This document shows positions 28,001 through 36,529 of a stretch of 48,251 bases of DNA, piece by piece. The notes below the pieces were generated by a model. It did not search any database. It was not told the DNA's origin and was given only the letters and a program-made list of their open reading frames with translations. Location: positions 1-48,251 of the forward strand of contig JAFASX010000037.1 in the NCBI GenBank assembly GCA_019244295.1, read 5' to 3'. Both the position numbers and the translations under genes were made by a program. Origin of the DNA: Pseudonocardia sp. (GTDB lineage Bacteria; Actinomycetota; Actinomycetes; Mycobacteriales; Pseudonocardiaceae). Each line of letters starts with the position of its first letter. Positions within the stretch are counted from its first letter, which is position 1.

Positions 28001-28278
28001 CATTCAAACAAGCGGAATTTGATGTGCTGTACGGTCATGGCATTAGTCGAGAAGGTTCGCTCATTGATGTGGGTGTCGAGCAAGCATTGATTAGAAAGGC
28101 CGGCGCTTGGTATACCTACGAAGGTGACCAGCTCGGTCAGGGTAAGGAGAATGCCCGCAAGTTCTTGTTGCAGAATCCGGACGTGGCCGCGGAGATCGAG
28201 AAACGGATCAAGGAGAAGCTGGGCATCGGCGCGCAGGTCGATGTCGATCAGACGGTCCCGGCTCCCGTCGACTTCTGA
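25078..28278 (+). CDS. recA: RecA recombinase precursor with two inteins
   Basis: One frame of 1066 codons. Removing residues 73-428 and 561-925 leaves a standard RecA of 345 residues. The three extein parts are 1-72 (ends GPESSGK), 429-560 ([12 protein letters not shown] ... [16 protein letters not shown]) and 926-1066 ([14 protein letters not shown] to the end). RecA binds single-stranded DNA, promotes strand exchange and triggers LexA self-cleavage. The Walker A motif GPESSGKTT is cut between Lys and Thr by the first intein, so unspliced protein cannot bind ATP. The site of the M. tuberculosis RecA intein (KVVKNK/C) is present but empty. ATG start at 25078; a LexA box lies upstream and recX follows after two bases. 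Confidence 0.97.
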   Translation: MTAPDREKALALAMAQIEKNHGKGAVMRLGDEARAPIGVIQTGSIALDVALGVGGLPRGRIVEIFGPESSGKCLTADTYLWTDHGLETVAELFNRCGQPASCASRSTDVRDRGIRVVNERGELEQLAVITHNNRKPTLRITLRSGRLVTVTHNHPLRVMSERGFIVWRKAADIQAGDTLVSAAFGAVEAAASGDLSEDEAVLLGYLVAEGSLDDPYCLGFTNGDSEVNAEFSALARHVFEPEVRRYNDKEHRVPGKQVREKARERYGLDYVTAADKTVPGCVRTAGHKAQRAFLSALFEGDGWIDASSTVGLETASEQLAREVQLLLYGLGVSASISSSHNKTYQRFYWTVRINPGGSHRFLEEVGFRSERRRADLRDDCDGDREALAARRYTYDAVVNIEDAGLQPTFDLMLPDTHSFLANGVLSHNTTLALHAVANAQAAGGIAAFIDAEHALDPDYAKKLGVDTDALLVSQPDTGEQALEIADMLVRSGALDVIVIDSVAALVPRAEIEGEMGDNHVGLQARLMSQALRKITGGLNSSGTTAIFINQLREKIGVMFGCLSYDTRVTLADGSQEKIGEIVDQRLPVEVLSYDHELGKIVPKKVVNWFDNGVTERFLQVTVARPGGNGEARMELTSNHQVRTPGGWREAGELRVGDRVLLSQPYRLSAQQREVVLGALMGDAALSPGRLPGSLDTRFRMGRGVKRLDYLDWKSSLFVNIDQSRSTNVKGAGFVDLTPLPELAELREAVYLGDGRKHLSWEYLKALTPLSLAIWYCDDGLFSKRAKGARECTGDGSGRSEIYVEVMSPGSRERLVEHLADTFNLRPKLAQRGARRAAVLTFSKDETTKLHELIAPYVHPSMNYKLLERFRGRFSVHPEFVRPTLLPVPAPVLDVRIKPRTRSMHRFDIEVEGTHNYLADGIIVHNSPETTTGGKALKFYSSVRLDIRRIETLKDGTEAVGNRTRVKVVKNKCAPPFKQAEFDVLYGHGISREGSLIDVGVEQALIRKAGAWYTYEGDQLGQGKENARKFLLQNPDVAAEIEKRIKEKLGIGAQVDVDQTVPAPVDF
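25294..26361 (+). other. intein 1 of RecA, 356 residues, in the Walker A loop
   Basis: This element runs from Cys73 to Asn428 of the precursor. Block A starts [13 protein letters not shown] and block B contains [10 protein letters not shown]. The LAGLIDADG endonuclease motifs are [10 protein letters not shown] and [10 protein letters not shown], with acidic residues in the catalytic position. Block F is [17 protein letters not shown] and block G is VLSHN, followed by Thr as the +1 extein residue. All residues needed for standard splicing (Cys1, block B Thr-x-x-His, His-Asn at the end, Thr+1) are there. It should splice itself out and may be an active homing endonuclease. Confidence 0.93.
26758..27852 (+). 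other. intein 2 of RecA, 365 residues, M. leprae-type
   Basis: This element runs from Cys561 to Asn925, after IGVMFG and before SPETTTGG. It is the site of the M. leprae RecA intein (PI-MleI). Length (365) and sequence agree closely with that intein as I recall it: the start [14 protein letters not shown], then [39 protein letters not shown] and the end [20 protein letters not shown]. The LAGLIDADG motifs are [10 protein letters not shown], with Ala in place of the last Gly, and LAIWYCDDG. Ser is the +1 residue. Third positions are richer in A and T than in the flanking genes. Confidence 0.94.
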
Positions 28279-28280
28279 TC

Positions 28281-28865
28281 GTGACCGGAGAAGAAGCCGG
28301 TCGGCGGCGAGGCCGGGAGGCCGCTGATCCGGATACTGTCGGAAGTGGAAGTGGCGTTCCGGCGGATCCGGAGTCCGCGGCACAGGAGCTGTGTCTACGG
28401 CTGCTGACGGCGCGGCCGCGTAGTCGCTCCGAACTGGCCGACGCGCTGCACCGCAAGGGGGTGTCAGCCGACGTGGCGGATCGTGTGCTCACCCGGCTCG
28501 GCGAGGTCGGGCTAGTTGATGATGAGGCATACGCGGCGATGGTCGTGCAGTCCGGCCAGCGCAACCGGTCGCTGGGCCGGCGGGCGTTGTCCGCTCAACT
28601 GCGACGCAAGGGGATCGCCGAACGCACCGCGAATGAGGCGGTGGTGGCGGCCGACTCGGAGGACGAGGAGAACGCCGCCCGGAGGCTGGTCAAGCGCAAA
28701 CTGCGGACGATGTCCGGGCTTGACGACACCACCAGGATTGGTCGGCTGATGGGGATGCTCGCTCGGCGCGGGTACTCGGAAGCATTGGCTTATCGGGTGG
28801 TCCGTGAGGTGCTCCGTGAGCACGGTATGCCAGTGGAGCTACCGGACCCCGAACATGTCACGTAG
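28281..28865 (+). CDS. recX: RecX regulator of RecA
   Basis: A 194-residue helical protein that binds RecA filaments and limits their activity. Typical RecX repeats are seen: AQELCLRLLTARPRSRSELA, then HRKGVSADVADRVLTRLGEVGLVDDEAYA is represented by ADVADRVLTRLGEVGLVDD, then NRSLGRRALSAQLRRKGIAE and MGMLARRGYSEALAYRVVRE. The GTG start lies two bases after the recA stop, so the genes are cotranscribed and probably coupled. Here RecX would act on a RecA that must first lose two inteins. Confidence 0.93.
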   Translation: MTGEEAGRRRGREAADPDTVGSGSGVPADPESAAQELCLRLLTARPRSRSELADALHRKGVSADVADRVLTRLGEVGLVDDEAYAAMVVQSGQRNRSLGRRALSAQLRRKGIAERTANEAVVAADSEDEENAARRLVKRKLRTMSGLDDTTRIGRLMGMLARRGYSEALAYRVVREVLREHGMPVELPDPEHVT

Positions 28866-28901
28866 CAGCACGTAACAAGGGGAGAAGAGGTGAGCGCTAG
28901 C

Positions 28902-29852
28902 TCAGCGGTGTAGCACGGTGAAATCCGCCGCGACGCTGCCGGAGGTTGACAACTCCCGCAGGAACGTCAGCAGAGTGTCGCGGAATGCCGAGGCGGCGTG
29001 TGTCGGAGTCACCTCGGCCCGCCCCGCCAGCGCGACCGTGCGGTACAGTGGCGGAGTCAACACGGTTCGTCGCAGCCGGGGCTGGCCGGCGAACACCAGA
29101 TCGGGAACCACGGCCACTCCGGTGTTGTTCTCCACCAGCCGCAACACAGCGTCCATCTCGCCGCCTTCGACCGCGAAACGCGGGGTCACTCCGGCGTCTC
29201 GATAGGCTCGCAAGGTGACCTCGCGCAGGTCATAGCCGTGGCGGAACATCACCAGCTCGCGGCGGGACAGCTCGGTCACCGAGATCGAGCCGCGGTTTGC
29301 TGACGCTGGTGCCGGCGCGGACCGGGCGGATGCCACCGAGAGCCGTTCCCGCAGCAGCGGCGTGATGGAAAGGGTGGGATCGAGGCCGGTTTGCGGCACG
29401 ATCACCAGCGCCACGTCCAGCAGCCCACGGGCAAGGTCGTGCACCAGGGGCTGGGAGCCGTTTTCGGCGAGCTCGAGGCGCACACCGGGATGGCGCTCAT
29501 GGAAGATCCGCAACACGTCGGCCAACAAACCAATGCACAAGCTTGGGGTCGCCCCGACCCGCACCCGGCCACTGCGCAGCCCGACGATCTCGGCCACCGC
29601 CGTTCGGGCGCCGTCACTGTCCGCGAGCATTCGCCGAGCCAGCGGCAGCACGGCCTCACCAGCCGGCGTGAGGGTTAGCTCGCCTTTCCCACCGCCGGTA
29701 CCCCGGTCGATGAGCGTTGCTCCGAGCTCATCTTCGAGCGCCCGTATCTGGCGGCTTAGGGTCGGTTGAGAGACCCCTGAACGTTCAGCGGCCCGGGTGA
29801 AGTTGCCCACGTCTGCGAGCGCCACGAAGTACATGAGCTGCATCAACGTCAT
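28902..29852 (-). CDS. LysR-family transcriptional regulator
   Basis: A 316-residue regulator with the N-terminal LysR helix-turn-helix (MTLMQLMYFVALADVGNFTR, AERSGVSQPTLSRQIRALED) and a substrate-binding domain from about residue 90 (GRVRVGATPSLCIGLLADVL). It is divergent from sdhCAB, with 194 bases between the starts. A LysR gene in this position beside an Sdh1-type operon is familiar from other actinobacteria, so control of sdhCAB is likely. The inducer is unknown. Confidence 0.9.
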   Translation of the reverse strand: MTLMQLMYFVALADVGNFTRAAERSGVSQPTLSRQIRALEDELGATLIDRGTGGGKGELTLTPAGEAVLPLARRMLADSDGARTAVAEIVGLRSGRVRVGATPSLCIGLLADVLRIFHERHPGVRLELAENGSQPLVHDLARGLLDVALVIVPQTGLDPTLSITPLLRERLSVASARSAPAPASANRGSISVTELSRRELVMFRHGYDLREVTLRAYRDAGVTPRFAVEGGEMDAVLRLVENNTGVAVVPDLVFAGQPRLRRTVLTPPLYRTVALAGRAEVTPTHAASAFRDTLLTFLRELSTSGSVAADFTVLHR

Positions 29853-29856
29853 AGGA

Positions 29857-29898
29857 ATAGCTTAAGCGTATGAGAACCCGCGGTCCGATGCATTGGAC
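29857..29898. promoter_or_regulatory. palindromes between lysR and sdhC
   Basis: GCTTAAGC at 29860-29867 is a perfect palindrome within TAGCTTAAGCGTA, and GTCCGATGCATTGGAC at 29883-29898 is palindromic apart from one pair. Both lie just upstream of the LysR start, where such regulators bind. They are candidates only. Confidence 0.35.
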
Positions 29899-30046
29899 GT
29901 CTGCATGTTCGGGTAGTTGGCTGATGACCGGAGCGGCATCCGCTCTCTGACCAGCACCGTAAGCTCGATGAAACAGCACAGCCTTCGTCTGATTGCGCCC
30001 GCGCGCCGCAATCAGATCGAGCACGACCCAGGTAAGGAAGCCTGAC

Positions 30047-30844
30047 GTGTCAACCATCACAGAGACGTCCGCAGGTCGGGCGCGGATCAGTGCACGGACC
30101 CTCCGCACGGACCGATGGTGGCTGCCGCCGCTGTTGACGGTGGCCGGCCTCACGGCATGGGTCAGCTACGCCACCGTCCGTGTCTTCATGCAGAAGTGGT
30201 ACTGGGTGCCCGAGTACCACTACCTCACGCCGTTTTACTCCCCCTGCGTCTCAACGGGGTGCGAACCAGAGTCCGCGCTGTTCGGGAGGTTCCTGCCGAA
30301 CTGGGGCATCCTGCCCTTCGGCGCGCTCACCCTGCCGTTTCTGCTGATGTTCCGGCTGACCTGTTATTACTACCGCAAGGCGTATTACCGCGGCTTCTGG
30401 GCGTCCCCACCAGCGTGCGCGGTCGCCGAGCGACACAAGCGCTACACCGGCGAGACCCGATGGCCGCTGCTGGGCCAGAACCTGCACCGGTACTTCTTCT
30501 ATGTCGCCGTACTCATCTCAGTGATCAACACGATCGACGCGGTGGACTCGTTACGCGGCAACGGAGGCTTCGGCGTCGGTTTGGGCAGCCTGATCATTAC
30601 CGGCAATGTCGTGCTGCTGTGGGCGTACACGGTGTCCTGCCACTCGTGCCGCAGCATCATGGGGGGTCGGCTCAACCACTTCTCCAAGCACCCGCTGCGG
30701 TACAAGCTGTGGACTCAGGTCAGCAAGCTCAACGCCAAGCACCAGGAGCTGGCCTGGATCACCCTGGGAACTCTGGCGCTGACCGATTTCTACGTGATGG
30801 CGCTGTCGGCCGGCTGGTTTTCCGACCCGCGCATCGTCAACTGA
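30047..30844 (+). CDS. sdhC: succinate dehydrogenase 1 membrane subunit
   Basis: A 265-residue membrane anchor with about five helices (LLTVAGLTAWVSYATVRVFM, ILPFGALTLPFLLMFRL, YFFYVAVLISVINTI, LGSLIITGNVVLLWAY, ITLGTLALTDFYVMAL). It carries His residues suited to haem b or quinone binding (NLHRYFFYVA, VSCHSCRSIMGG). The size and order match the anchor of mycobacterial Sdh1 (Rv0249c). The GTG at 30047 is chosen for the AAGGAAG ahead of it; the frame is open upstream. It would pass electrons from SdhB to menaquinone. Confidence 0.85.
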   Translation: MSTITETSAGRARISARTLRTDRWWLPPLLTVAGLTAWVSYATVRVFMQKWYWVPEYHYLTPFYSPCVSTGCEPESALFGRFLPNWGILPFGALTLPFLLMFRLTCYYYRKAYYRGFWASPPACAVAERHKRYTGETRWPLLGQNLHRYFFYVAVLISVINTIDAVDSLRGNGGFGVGLGSLIITGNVVLLWAYTVSCHSCRSIMGGRLNHFSKHPLRYKLWTQVSKLNAKHQELAWITLGTLALTDFYVMALSAGWFSDPRIVN

Positions 30845-30857
30845 GAGTGATGGTGAC

Positions 30858-32768
30858 ATGAGCGAGATCGAGCGGCACTCCTACGACGTGGTTGTGATCG
30901 GCGCTGGCGGCGCGGGACTGCGCGCGGCTATCGAAGCTCGGGCGCGGGGCAAGCGGACGGCGATCATCAGCAAGTCACTGCTCGGCAAGGCGCACACCGT
31001 GATGGCCGAGGGTGGCTGCGCGGCGTCGATGGGCAACGTCAACTCGAACGACAACTGGATGGTGCATTTCCGCGACACCATGCGCGGGGGCAAGTTCTTC
31101 AACAACTGGCGGATGGCCGAACTGCACGCCAAGGAGGCCCCGGATCGGGTCTGGGAGCTGGAGACCTACGGCGCGTTGTTCGACCGCACCAAAGACGGCA
31201 AGATCAGCCAGCGGAACTTCGGCGGACACACCTACCCGCGGCTGGCGCACGTCGGCGACCGAACCGGCCTGGAGCTGATCCGCACCCTACAGCAGAAGAT
31301 CGTCTCGCTGCAGCAAGAGGACTTCAAAGCCACTGGCGACTACGAGTCCAACATCAAGGTCTTCCACGAATGCACCATCACCGACCTGCTTAAGACTGAT
31401 GGGGTGATCTCCGGAGCGTTCGGGTACTGGCGCGGCACGGGCGGGTTCATCCTGTTCGAGGCCCCGGCCGTGGTGTTGGCCACCGGTGGCATTGGCAAGT
31501 TATTCAAGACGACCACCAACTCCTGGGAGTACACCGGGGACGGCCACGCGCTCGCCCTGCGCGCCGGCGCGACGCTGATCAATATGGAGTTCATCCAGTT
31601 CCACCCCACCGCGATGGTCTGGCCGCCGTCGGTGAAGGGGATCCTGGTCACAGAGTCGGTCCGGGGTGACGGCGGGGTGCTGACCAACTCCGAGGGTAAG
31701 CGGTTCATGTTCGACTACATCCCGGACGTGTTCAAGGAGCAGTACGCCACCACCGCTGAGGAGAGCGACCGCTGGTACACCGATCCGGACAACAACCGGC
31801 GCCCACCGGAGCTGCTGCCCCGCGACGAGGTGGCCCGCGCGATCAACTCCGAAGTCAAGGCCGGGCGTGGCTCGCCGCATGGCGGAGTGTTTCTGGATGT
31901 GTCGTCCCGGATGCCGGCCGAGGTGATCCTTAAGAAGCTGCCGTCGATGTACCACCAGTTCAAGGTGCTGGCCGACGTCGACATCACCAAGGAGCCGATG
32001 CAGGTCGGCCCGACATGCCACTACGTGATGGGCGGCGTCGAGGTCGAACCGGACACCGCGTCGTCCAACATTTCCGGGCTGTTCGCGGCGGGTGAGGTGG
32101 CCGGCGGGATGCACGGCTCGAACCGGCTCGGCGGCAACTCACTGTCCGACCTGCTGGTGTTCGGTCGCCGGGCTGGGCTGGGCGCGGCGAACTACGTCGA
32201 TGGGCTGGGCGCGCGACCAGCGGTAAACGAGGCCGACGCGCGGGCCGCCGAGACGCGGGCCCTGCTGCCGTTCAAGAACGAGGGTGGGGAGAACGCCTAC
32301 ACGGTTCACCTCGAGCTGCAGCAGACCATGAACGACCTGGTCGGCATCATCCGCAAGGGCGAGGAGATCGAGCTCGCGCTGAAAAAGCTGGAGGACCTCG
32401 CCATCCGCACGCGCCAGGTCGTGGTGGAAGGCCACCGGGAGTTCAACCCCGGCTGGCATCTGGCCCTCGACCTGCGCAACATGCTGTTGGTGAGCATGTG
32501 CGTGGCGAAGGCCGCGCTGGAGCGCGTCGAGAGCCGGGGTGGGCACACCCGCGACGACTACCCGGTCATGGACTCCGACTGGCGACATGTCCTGCTGGTG
32601 CTGTCCGCTCGCGGCGAGGACGACGTGCGCTTGCGGCGCCAAGAGCAGGTGCCGATGCGGCCGGATCTGCTGGATCTATTCGAACTCGACGAGCTGAAGA
32701 AGTACTACACCGGTGAGGAACTGGGCGGCCACCGAGCGGGTACCGCTGGGGAGAGTGACACAGCATGA
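30858..32768 (+). CDS. sdhA: succinate dehydrogenase 1 flavoprotein subunit
   Basis: A 636-residue FAD protein that oxidises succinate to fumarate. It has the dinucleotide fold VVIGAGGAGLRAAIEA and HTVMAEGGCAASMGNVNSND around the FAD-binding region, the active-site blocks FIQFHPTAMVWPPSVKGIL (here FIQFHPTAMVWPP) and LVTESVRGDGGVLTNSEGKRF (here SVRGDGGVLTNSEGKRF). The C-terminal part has HGSNRLGGNSLSDLLVFGRR. The size fits the Sdh1 subunit Rv0248c. It lies between sdhC and sdhB; the latter overlaps by four bases. Confidence 0.95.
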   Translation: MSEIERHSYDVVVIGAGGAGLRAAIEARARGKRTAIISKSLLGKAHTVMAEGGCAASMGNVNSNDNWMVHFRDTMRGGKFFNNWRMAELHAKEAPDRVWELETYGALFDRTKDGKISQRNFGGHTYPRLAHVGDRTGLELIRTLQQKIVSLQQEDFKATGDYESNIKVFHECTITDLLKTDGVISGAFGYWRGTGGFILFEAPAVVLATGGIGKLFKTTTNSWEYTGDGHALALRAGATLINMEFIQFHPTAMVWPPSVKGILVTESVRGDGGVLTNSEGKRFMFDYIPDVFKEQYATTAEESDRWYTDPDNNRRPPELLPRDEVARAINSEVKAGRGSPHGGVFLDVSSRMPAEVILKKLPSMYHQFKVLADVDITKEPMQVGPTCHYVMGGVEVEPDTASSNISGLFAAGEVAGGMHGSNRLGGNSLSDLLVFGRRAGLGAANYVDGLGARPAVNEADARAAETRALLPFKNEGGENAYTVHLELQQTMNDLVGIIRKGEEIELALKKLEDLAIRTRQVVVEGHREFNPGWHLALDLRNMLLVSMCVAKAALERVESRGGHTRDDYPVMDSDWRHVLLVLSARGEDDVRLRRQEQVPMRPDLLDLFELDELKKYYTGEELGGHRAGTAGESDTA

Positions 32769-33526
32769 GTTACACAGCGCATTTTCGGGTCTGGCGTGGT
32801 GACTCGAACAAGGGGGAGCTGGTCGACTACAACGTCGAAGTGAACGAGGGCGAGGTCGTTCTCGACGTCATCCATCGGCTGCAGCAGACCCAGACGGGAG
32901 ATCTCGCCGTGCGATGGAACTGCAAGGCCGGCAAGTGTGGGTCGTGCGGCGCCGAGATCAACGGTCGGCCTCGGCTGATGTGCATGACCCGGATGTCGAT
33001 CTTCGACAAGTCCGAGGCGCTCACGGTGACTCCGATGCGGACGTTTCCAGTGATTCGCGACCTGGTCACCGACGTTGAGTTCAACTACCAGAAGGCGCGG
33101 GAGATCCCGGCGTTCGCGCCGCCGGCCGGGGTGGCGCCCGGCGAGTACCGCATGGAGCAGGTCGATGTGGAACGCAGTCAGGAGTTTCGCAAGTGCATCG
33201 AGTGCTATCTGTGCCAGAACGTCTGCCACGTGGTTCGTGATCACGAAGAGAACAAGCCGGCGTTCGCCGGTCCGCGCTTCCTGATGCGGATCGCCGAGTT
33301 GGATATGCACCCGCTGGACGCCGCTGACCGCAAGCGGGCCGCCCAGGAGGAGCACGGTCTCGGTTACTGCAACATCACCAAGTGCTGCACCGAGGTCTGC
33401 CCCGAACACATCAAGATCACCGATAACGCGCTGATCCCGCTCAAGGAGCGGGTGGTCGACCGCAAGTATGACCCGCTGGTGTGGCTGGGCAGCAAGATAT
33501 TCAAGCGCACTCCAGCGAACGCCTGA
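32765..33526 (+). CDS. sdhB: succinate dehydrogenase 1 iron-sulfur subunit
   Basis: A 253-residue protein with an N-terminal plant-type [2Fe-2S] domain (CKAGKCGSCGAEINGRPRLMC) given here as CKAGKCGSCGAEI and a following Cys. The C-terminal region carries the other clusters: CIECYLCQNVC and CTEVCPEHIKI, with ITKCC between. Its ATG overlaps the sdhA stop (ATGA). It ends three bases from the convergent pqqB stop, so no separate terminator fits between them. Confidence 0.95.
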   Translation: MSYTAHFRVWRGDSNKGELVDYNVEVNEGEVVLDVIHRLQQTQTGDLAVRWNCKAGKCGSCGAEINGRPRLMCMTRMSIFDKSEALTVTPMRTFPVIRDLVTDVEFNYQKAREIPAFAPPAGVAPGEYRMEQVDVERSQEFRKCIECYLCQNVCHVVRDHEENKPAFAGPRFLMRIAELDMHPLDAADRKRAAQEEHGLGYCNITKCCTEVCPEHIKITDNALIPLKERVVDRKYDPLVWLGSKIFKRTPANA

Positions 33527-33529
33527 CCG

Positions 33530-34435
33530 CTACACACGCAGCTCGGTGCCGTCGTCGAGTACGGCGGCGCCGGCCGCGATCACCCGGCCTCGCTGCGGTG
33601 AATCGGCCGCAAGCAGTGGGTTCGTGTTGTTCAGGTGGGTGTAGATCCAGCGAGTGCCAGGACGTTCGCTGATCTTGTGGAGGCTGCCGTCGGGTCCGGC
33701 GATGGGCAGATGCCCCATCGGTGTGCTGACCCCGGCACCTGGTGTGGCTGGCCGGCCAGTGTGGCCGGCCAGCTCGTCGGCCGAGTAGAACGTGCCATCC
33801 AGGATCACCACGTTCGCCCCGGTCAACAGCTCGTCGAATGCGGGCGACCACTCGGCCAAGCACGGCGCGTAGACCAGGCGTGCGCCGCTAGCCTCATCCT
33901 CGATCCGGTAAGCCACGACCCAGCCGGGGGCGGCCGGCTCACCCGCCGCGTAACGGGGGCGCTTGCCGCTTACCGCCGCCATGGTGACTCGCAGCCCAGG
34001 CAGCTTGATCGAACCGCGATCGCGGACAGCGGTCCAGCTCCAGTCCGCGTAAGAAGTGAGCATTCCACACAACGGGAACACGCTGCTCAGCGCATCGAGC
34101 ACCGGCGCGGAGGTCCAGACTCGCAAGTCGGCCGCTTCGCGCAAGGTCACTAAGCCGAGAGTGTGGTCAAGCTCGGCGTCGGTGAGCAGGATGCCCCGGA
34201 TCGGGGTGTCACGGGGGCCTGGCCCAGCGCGTAGGGCCGGGGTGGCCAGGATCTGTGCGCGCAGATCAGGGGACGCATTGAACAGATACCAGCCACTGTT
34301 GTCGGCGCTCACCGCGATTCCGTCTTGGCTCCTCGGCGGAACGCCCGGCGAACCGGCGCGCTGACACATCGAGCACGCGCAGTTCCACTGCGGAAAGCCA
34401 CCGCCGGCGGCGGTGCCCAGCAGCCGGACCCTCAC
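33530..34435 (-). CDS. pqqB: PQQ biosynthesis protein PqqB
   Basis: A 301-residue metallo-beta-lactamase-fold protein, a hydroxylase that acts on the PqqA-derived Glu-Tyr intermediate. It opens VRVRLLGTAAGGGFPQWNC with ACSMCQR, the typical PqqB start. LTDAELDHTLGL is the metal-binding region, and GHLPIAGPDGSL and YTHLNNTNPLL follow. The GTG at 34435 overlaps the pqqE stop by four bases (GTGA). It is the last gene of the operon and meets sdhB tail to tail. Confidence 0.94.
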   Translation of the reverse strand: MRVRLLGTAAGGGFPQWNCACSMCQRAGSPGVPPRSQDGIAVSADNSGWYLFNASPDLRAQILATPALRAGPGPRDTPIRGILLTDAELDHTLGLVTLREAADLRVWTSAPVLDALSSVFPLCGMLTSYADWSWTAVRDRGSIKLPGLRVTMAAVSGKRPRYAAGEPAAPGWVVAYRIEDEASGARLVYAPCLAEWSPAFDELLTGANVVILDGTFYSADELAGHTGRPATPGAGVSTPMGHLPIAGPDGSLHKISERPGTRWIYTHLNNTNPLLAADSPQRGRVIAAGAAVLDDGTELRV

Positions 34436-35538
34436 CGGGGTGCCGCGGCGCTGCGCATTCGCCTCGGCTCCAGGTACAGAGCCTGTCCAAGCTCGGCGTT
34501 GGCGACCAGCTCGTCGATCAGGTGCCGGTGCGGTGACAGCGAACACACGGGGTCCGCGTGCGTCGGGTCGCCGGTGAGCTGAAACGCCTGGCAGCGGCAG
34601 CCACCGAAGTCCAGTTGGCGCCGCGCGCAGCTCACGCACGGCTCGCGCATCCAGCTGGTGCCACGGAAAGCCTGGAACGACTCGGCTTCGTACCAGATTG
34701 AGCGCAGCGAGGTGTCCCGGACATTGACCACCGGCAGGCTGTCGATCACCGAGGCCGCCGGACAGGGCAGCGCGACACCATTCGGCGCGACGGTGAGCTG
34801 GCGCGCCGCCCAGCCGTGCATGCACGGCTTCGGGTAGGTCTCGTGGTAGTCGGCGGGGACGTAGCCGATCCGCAAGTTGGACGACCGGGCTCTGGCTTCC
34901 GCCACGGCCGCTTCGGCGGCGCTCAGTTGAGCGGCGGTCGGCATCAGGCGAACGCGGTTGCGCAGCGCCCAGCCGTAGTACTGGGTATGCGCGAGTTCCA
35001 GCCGGTCCGCGCCCATGGCCTCAGCGAGCTCGACGATGTCCGGGATGCGGTCCACATTGCCCCGGTGCAGCACGACGTTAATGGTTAGCGGCAAGCCGAG
35101 TGCCGTGATCACGTCGGCGGCCGCGCGCTTTCGGCGATGGGCGCCGGTAGCGCCGGCCACGGCGTCCGCGGCTAGCTCATCGGCGTCCTGCAGGGACAAC
35201 TGGACGTGCTCCACCCCGGCGTCGGCCAGCTGGCCACCGCGCTCGGGGGTGAGGCCGAACCCGCTAGTGACCAGGTTCACGTAGCAGTCTTCGCGCCGGG
35301 CGTGCCGCACGATCTCGGCTAGATCCGGCCGCTGTAGCGGCTCACCGCCCGACAAATGCAGCTGCAGAACACCCAGCTCGCGGGCTTGGCTGATGACGTC
35401 ACACCACTGCGCGGTGTTCAGCTCCTCGGCCCGACCGACCAACTCCAGCGGGTTGGAGCAGTATCCGCATTGCAGCGGGCACCGGTGGGTGAGCTCGGCG
35501 AGCATCCCGAGCGGCGGCTCTGGTGTCGCTCCGGGCAT
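34432..35538 (-). CDS. pqqE: PqqA peptide cyclase, radical SAM
   Basis: A 368-residue radical SAM-SPASM enzyme that forms the carbon-carbon bond between the conserved Glu and Tyr of PqqA. The radical SAM cluster motif is CPLQCGYCS near residue 20 and the SAM-binding GGEP is in LHLSGGEPLQRPD. The C-terminal SPASM cysteines are in CMHGWAARQLTVAPNG, ALPCPAAS, CVSCARRQLDFGGCRCQ and the final CSL. Its ATG shares a base with the pqqD stop (TGATG). PqqD, encoded next to it, presents the peptide. Confidence 0.95.
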   Translation of the reverse strand: MPGATPEPPLGMLAELTHRCPLQCGYCSNPLELVGRAEELNTAQWCDVISQARELGVLQLHLSGGEPLQRPDLAEIVRHARREDCYVNLVTSGFGLTPERGGQLADAGVEHVQLSLQDADELAADAVAGATGAHRRKRAAADVITALGLPLTINVVLHRGNVDRIPDIVELAEAMGADRLELAHTQYYGWALRNRVRLMPTAAQLSAAEAAVAEARARSSNLRIGYVPADYHETYPKPCMHGWAARQLTVAPNGVALPCPAASVIDSLPVVNVRDTSLRSIWYEAESFQAFRGTSWMREPCVSCARRQLDFGGCRCQAFQLTGDPTHADPVCSLSPHRHLIDELVANAELGQALYLEPRRMRSAAAPR

Positions 35539-35813
35539 CAGTTGCTGTCCAGCTCGAGCAGGCCACGCGCGGACAACTGGGTGAGCAGTTCCGCGATGTC
35601 GGTCAGCTCAACCGCGCGGTAGTCGTGGCGGAGATCGTCAGCGATGGCCGCCACGGTGTTGCTGCCGTCGCACCGGCGCAGCACGTCGATCGCGGTCTGG
35701 TTAGGGAACAGTACGCCTTCCGGGTAGAGCAGCACGTGTGCATGGCGGACGCGGTCAAAGCTCAGCCGGGTGCCTCGGCTCAGCCTGGGACGCGCGTCCG
35801 CCGGCGGGTTCAC
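35538..35813 (-). CDS. pqqD: PqqA-binding chaperone PqqD
   Basis: A 91-residue RiPP recognition element that binds the PqqA peptide and delivers it to PqqE. Key parts are RLSRGTRLSFDRVRHAHVLL, then YPEGVLFPNQTAIDVLRRCD, and VELTDIAELLTQLSARGLLE. The GTG at 35813 overlaps the pqqC stop by four bases. The frame is open far upstream, but this is the family length. Confidence 0.93.
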   Translation of the reverse strand: MNPPADARPRLSRGTRLSFDRVRHAHVLLYPEGVLFPNQTAIDVLRRCDGSNTVAAIADDLRHDYRAVELTDIAELLTQLSARGLLELDSN

Positions 35814-36529
35814 GGCGAACCGGCGAGCGTGGCGCGGTCCAGCGTGACATAGTCCAGCGCATCGAGGATCGCCCACAGCACGTCGCACTTGAAGGCCAGC
35901 GCCGCGACGCAGGCGAGCTGTTGTTCGCGGGTGCGGGCGTGCTCGACGACGAGGTCGAGGGTGGCCGAGCCCTCGGCCGGAGTGACCTCGATCCGGGAGG
36001 TGAAGTAGTCCAGCCCGTCCTCGGCGATCCACGGGTAATGCTGGCGCATAGCGGCCACTCGCTGGCGCATCAGCCCTGGCGCGAACAACTCGGTGAGGCC
36101 AGCCGCGACGCTCTCCAGCCAGGGACGGGTGCGGGCGAAGGTGACGTAGGCATCGACCGCGAACCGCACCCCGGGCAGGAGATGACGCTCGTCGAGCACC
36201 TCCTCGCGGGACAGGCCGACCGCTTCGGCCAGCCGCAGCCACCGCTGCGCGCCGCCTTCACCGGTATCGGCTCCGTCGTGGTAGACGATCCGAGCTAGCC
36301 AGGCGCGTCGAATTTCCGCCGCCGGGCACGCCGCCAATATCGCGGCGTCCTTCAGCGGAATGCACCGCTGGTAGTACCAGCGGTTGGCCGCCCACAGCTG
36401 AACGTCCTGCTTGGTCAGCTCACCGGAGTGCAGCCGGCGGTGGAACGGATGAGAGTCCCAGTACCGAGCCTCCAGGGCGCGCAGCCGGGCGACGAACTCA
36501 GACCTGGCCAGTAGTGAGCCCTCGTTCAC
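35810..36529 (-). CDS. pqqC: pyrroloquinoline-quinone synthase PqqC
   Basis: A 239-residue all-helical oxidase that performs the last ring closure and eight-electron oxidation to PQQ without a cofactor. Blocks seen: RYWDSHPFHRRLHSGELTK, QLWAANRWYYQRCIPLKDAA, YHDGADTGEGGAQRWLRLAE and FAPGLMRQRVAAMRQHYPWI. The GTG start follows the pqqA stop with no base between (TAG-GTG), so translation is coupled. Confidence 0.95.
   Translation of the reverse strand: MNEGSLLARSEFVARLRALEARYWDSHPFHRRLHSGELTKQDVQLWAANRWYYQRCIPLKDAAILAACPAAEIRRAWLARIVYHDGADTGEGGAQRWLRLAEAVGLSREEVLDERHLLPGVRFAVDAYVTFARTRPWLESVAAGLTELFAPGLMRQRVAAMRQHYPWIAEDGLDYFTSRIEVTPAEGSATLDLVVEHARTREQQLACVAALAFKCDVLWAILDALDYVTLDRATLAGSP

Noticed and set aside
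33526..33530. sdhCAB and pqq genes forming one transcription unit
   Set aside because: They are on opposite strands and converge; only the 3' ends are close.
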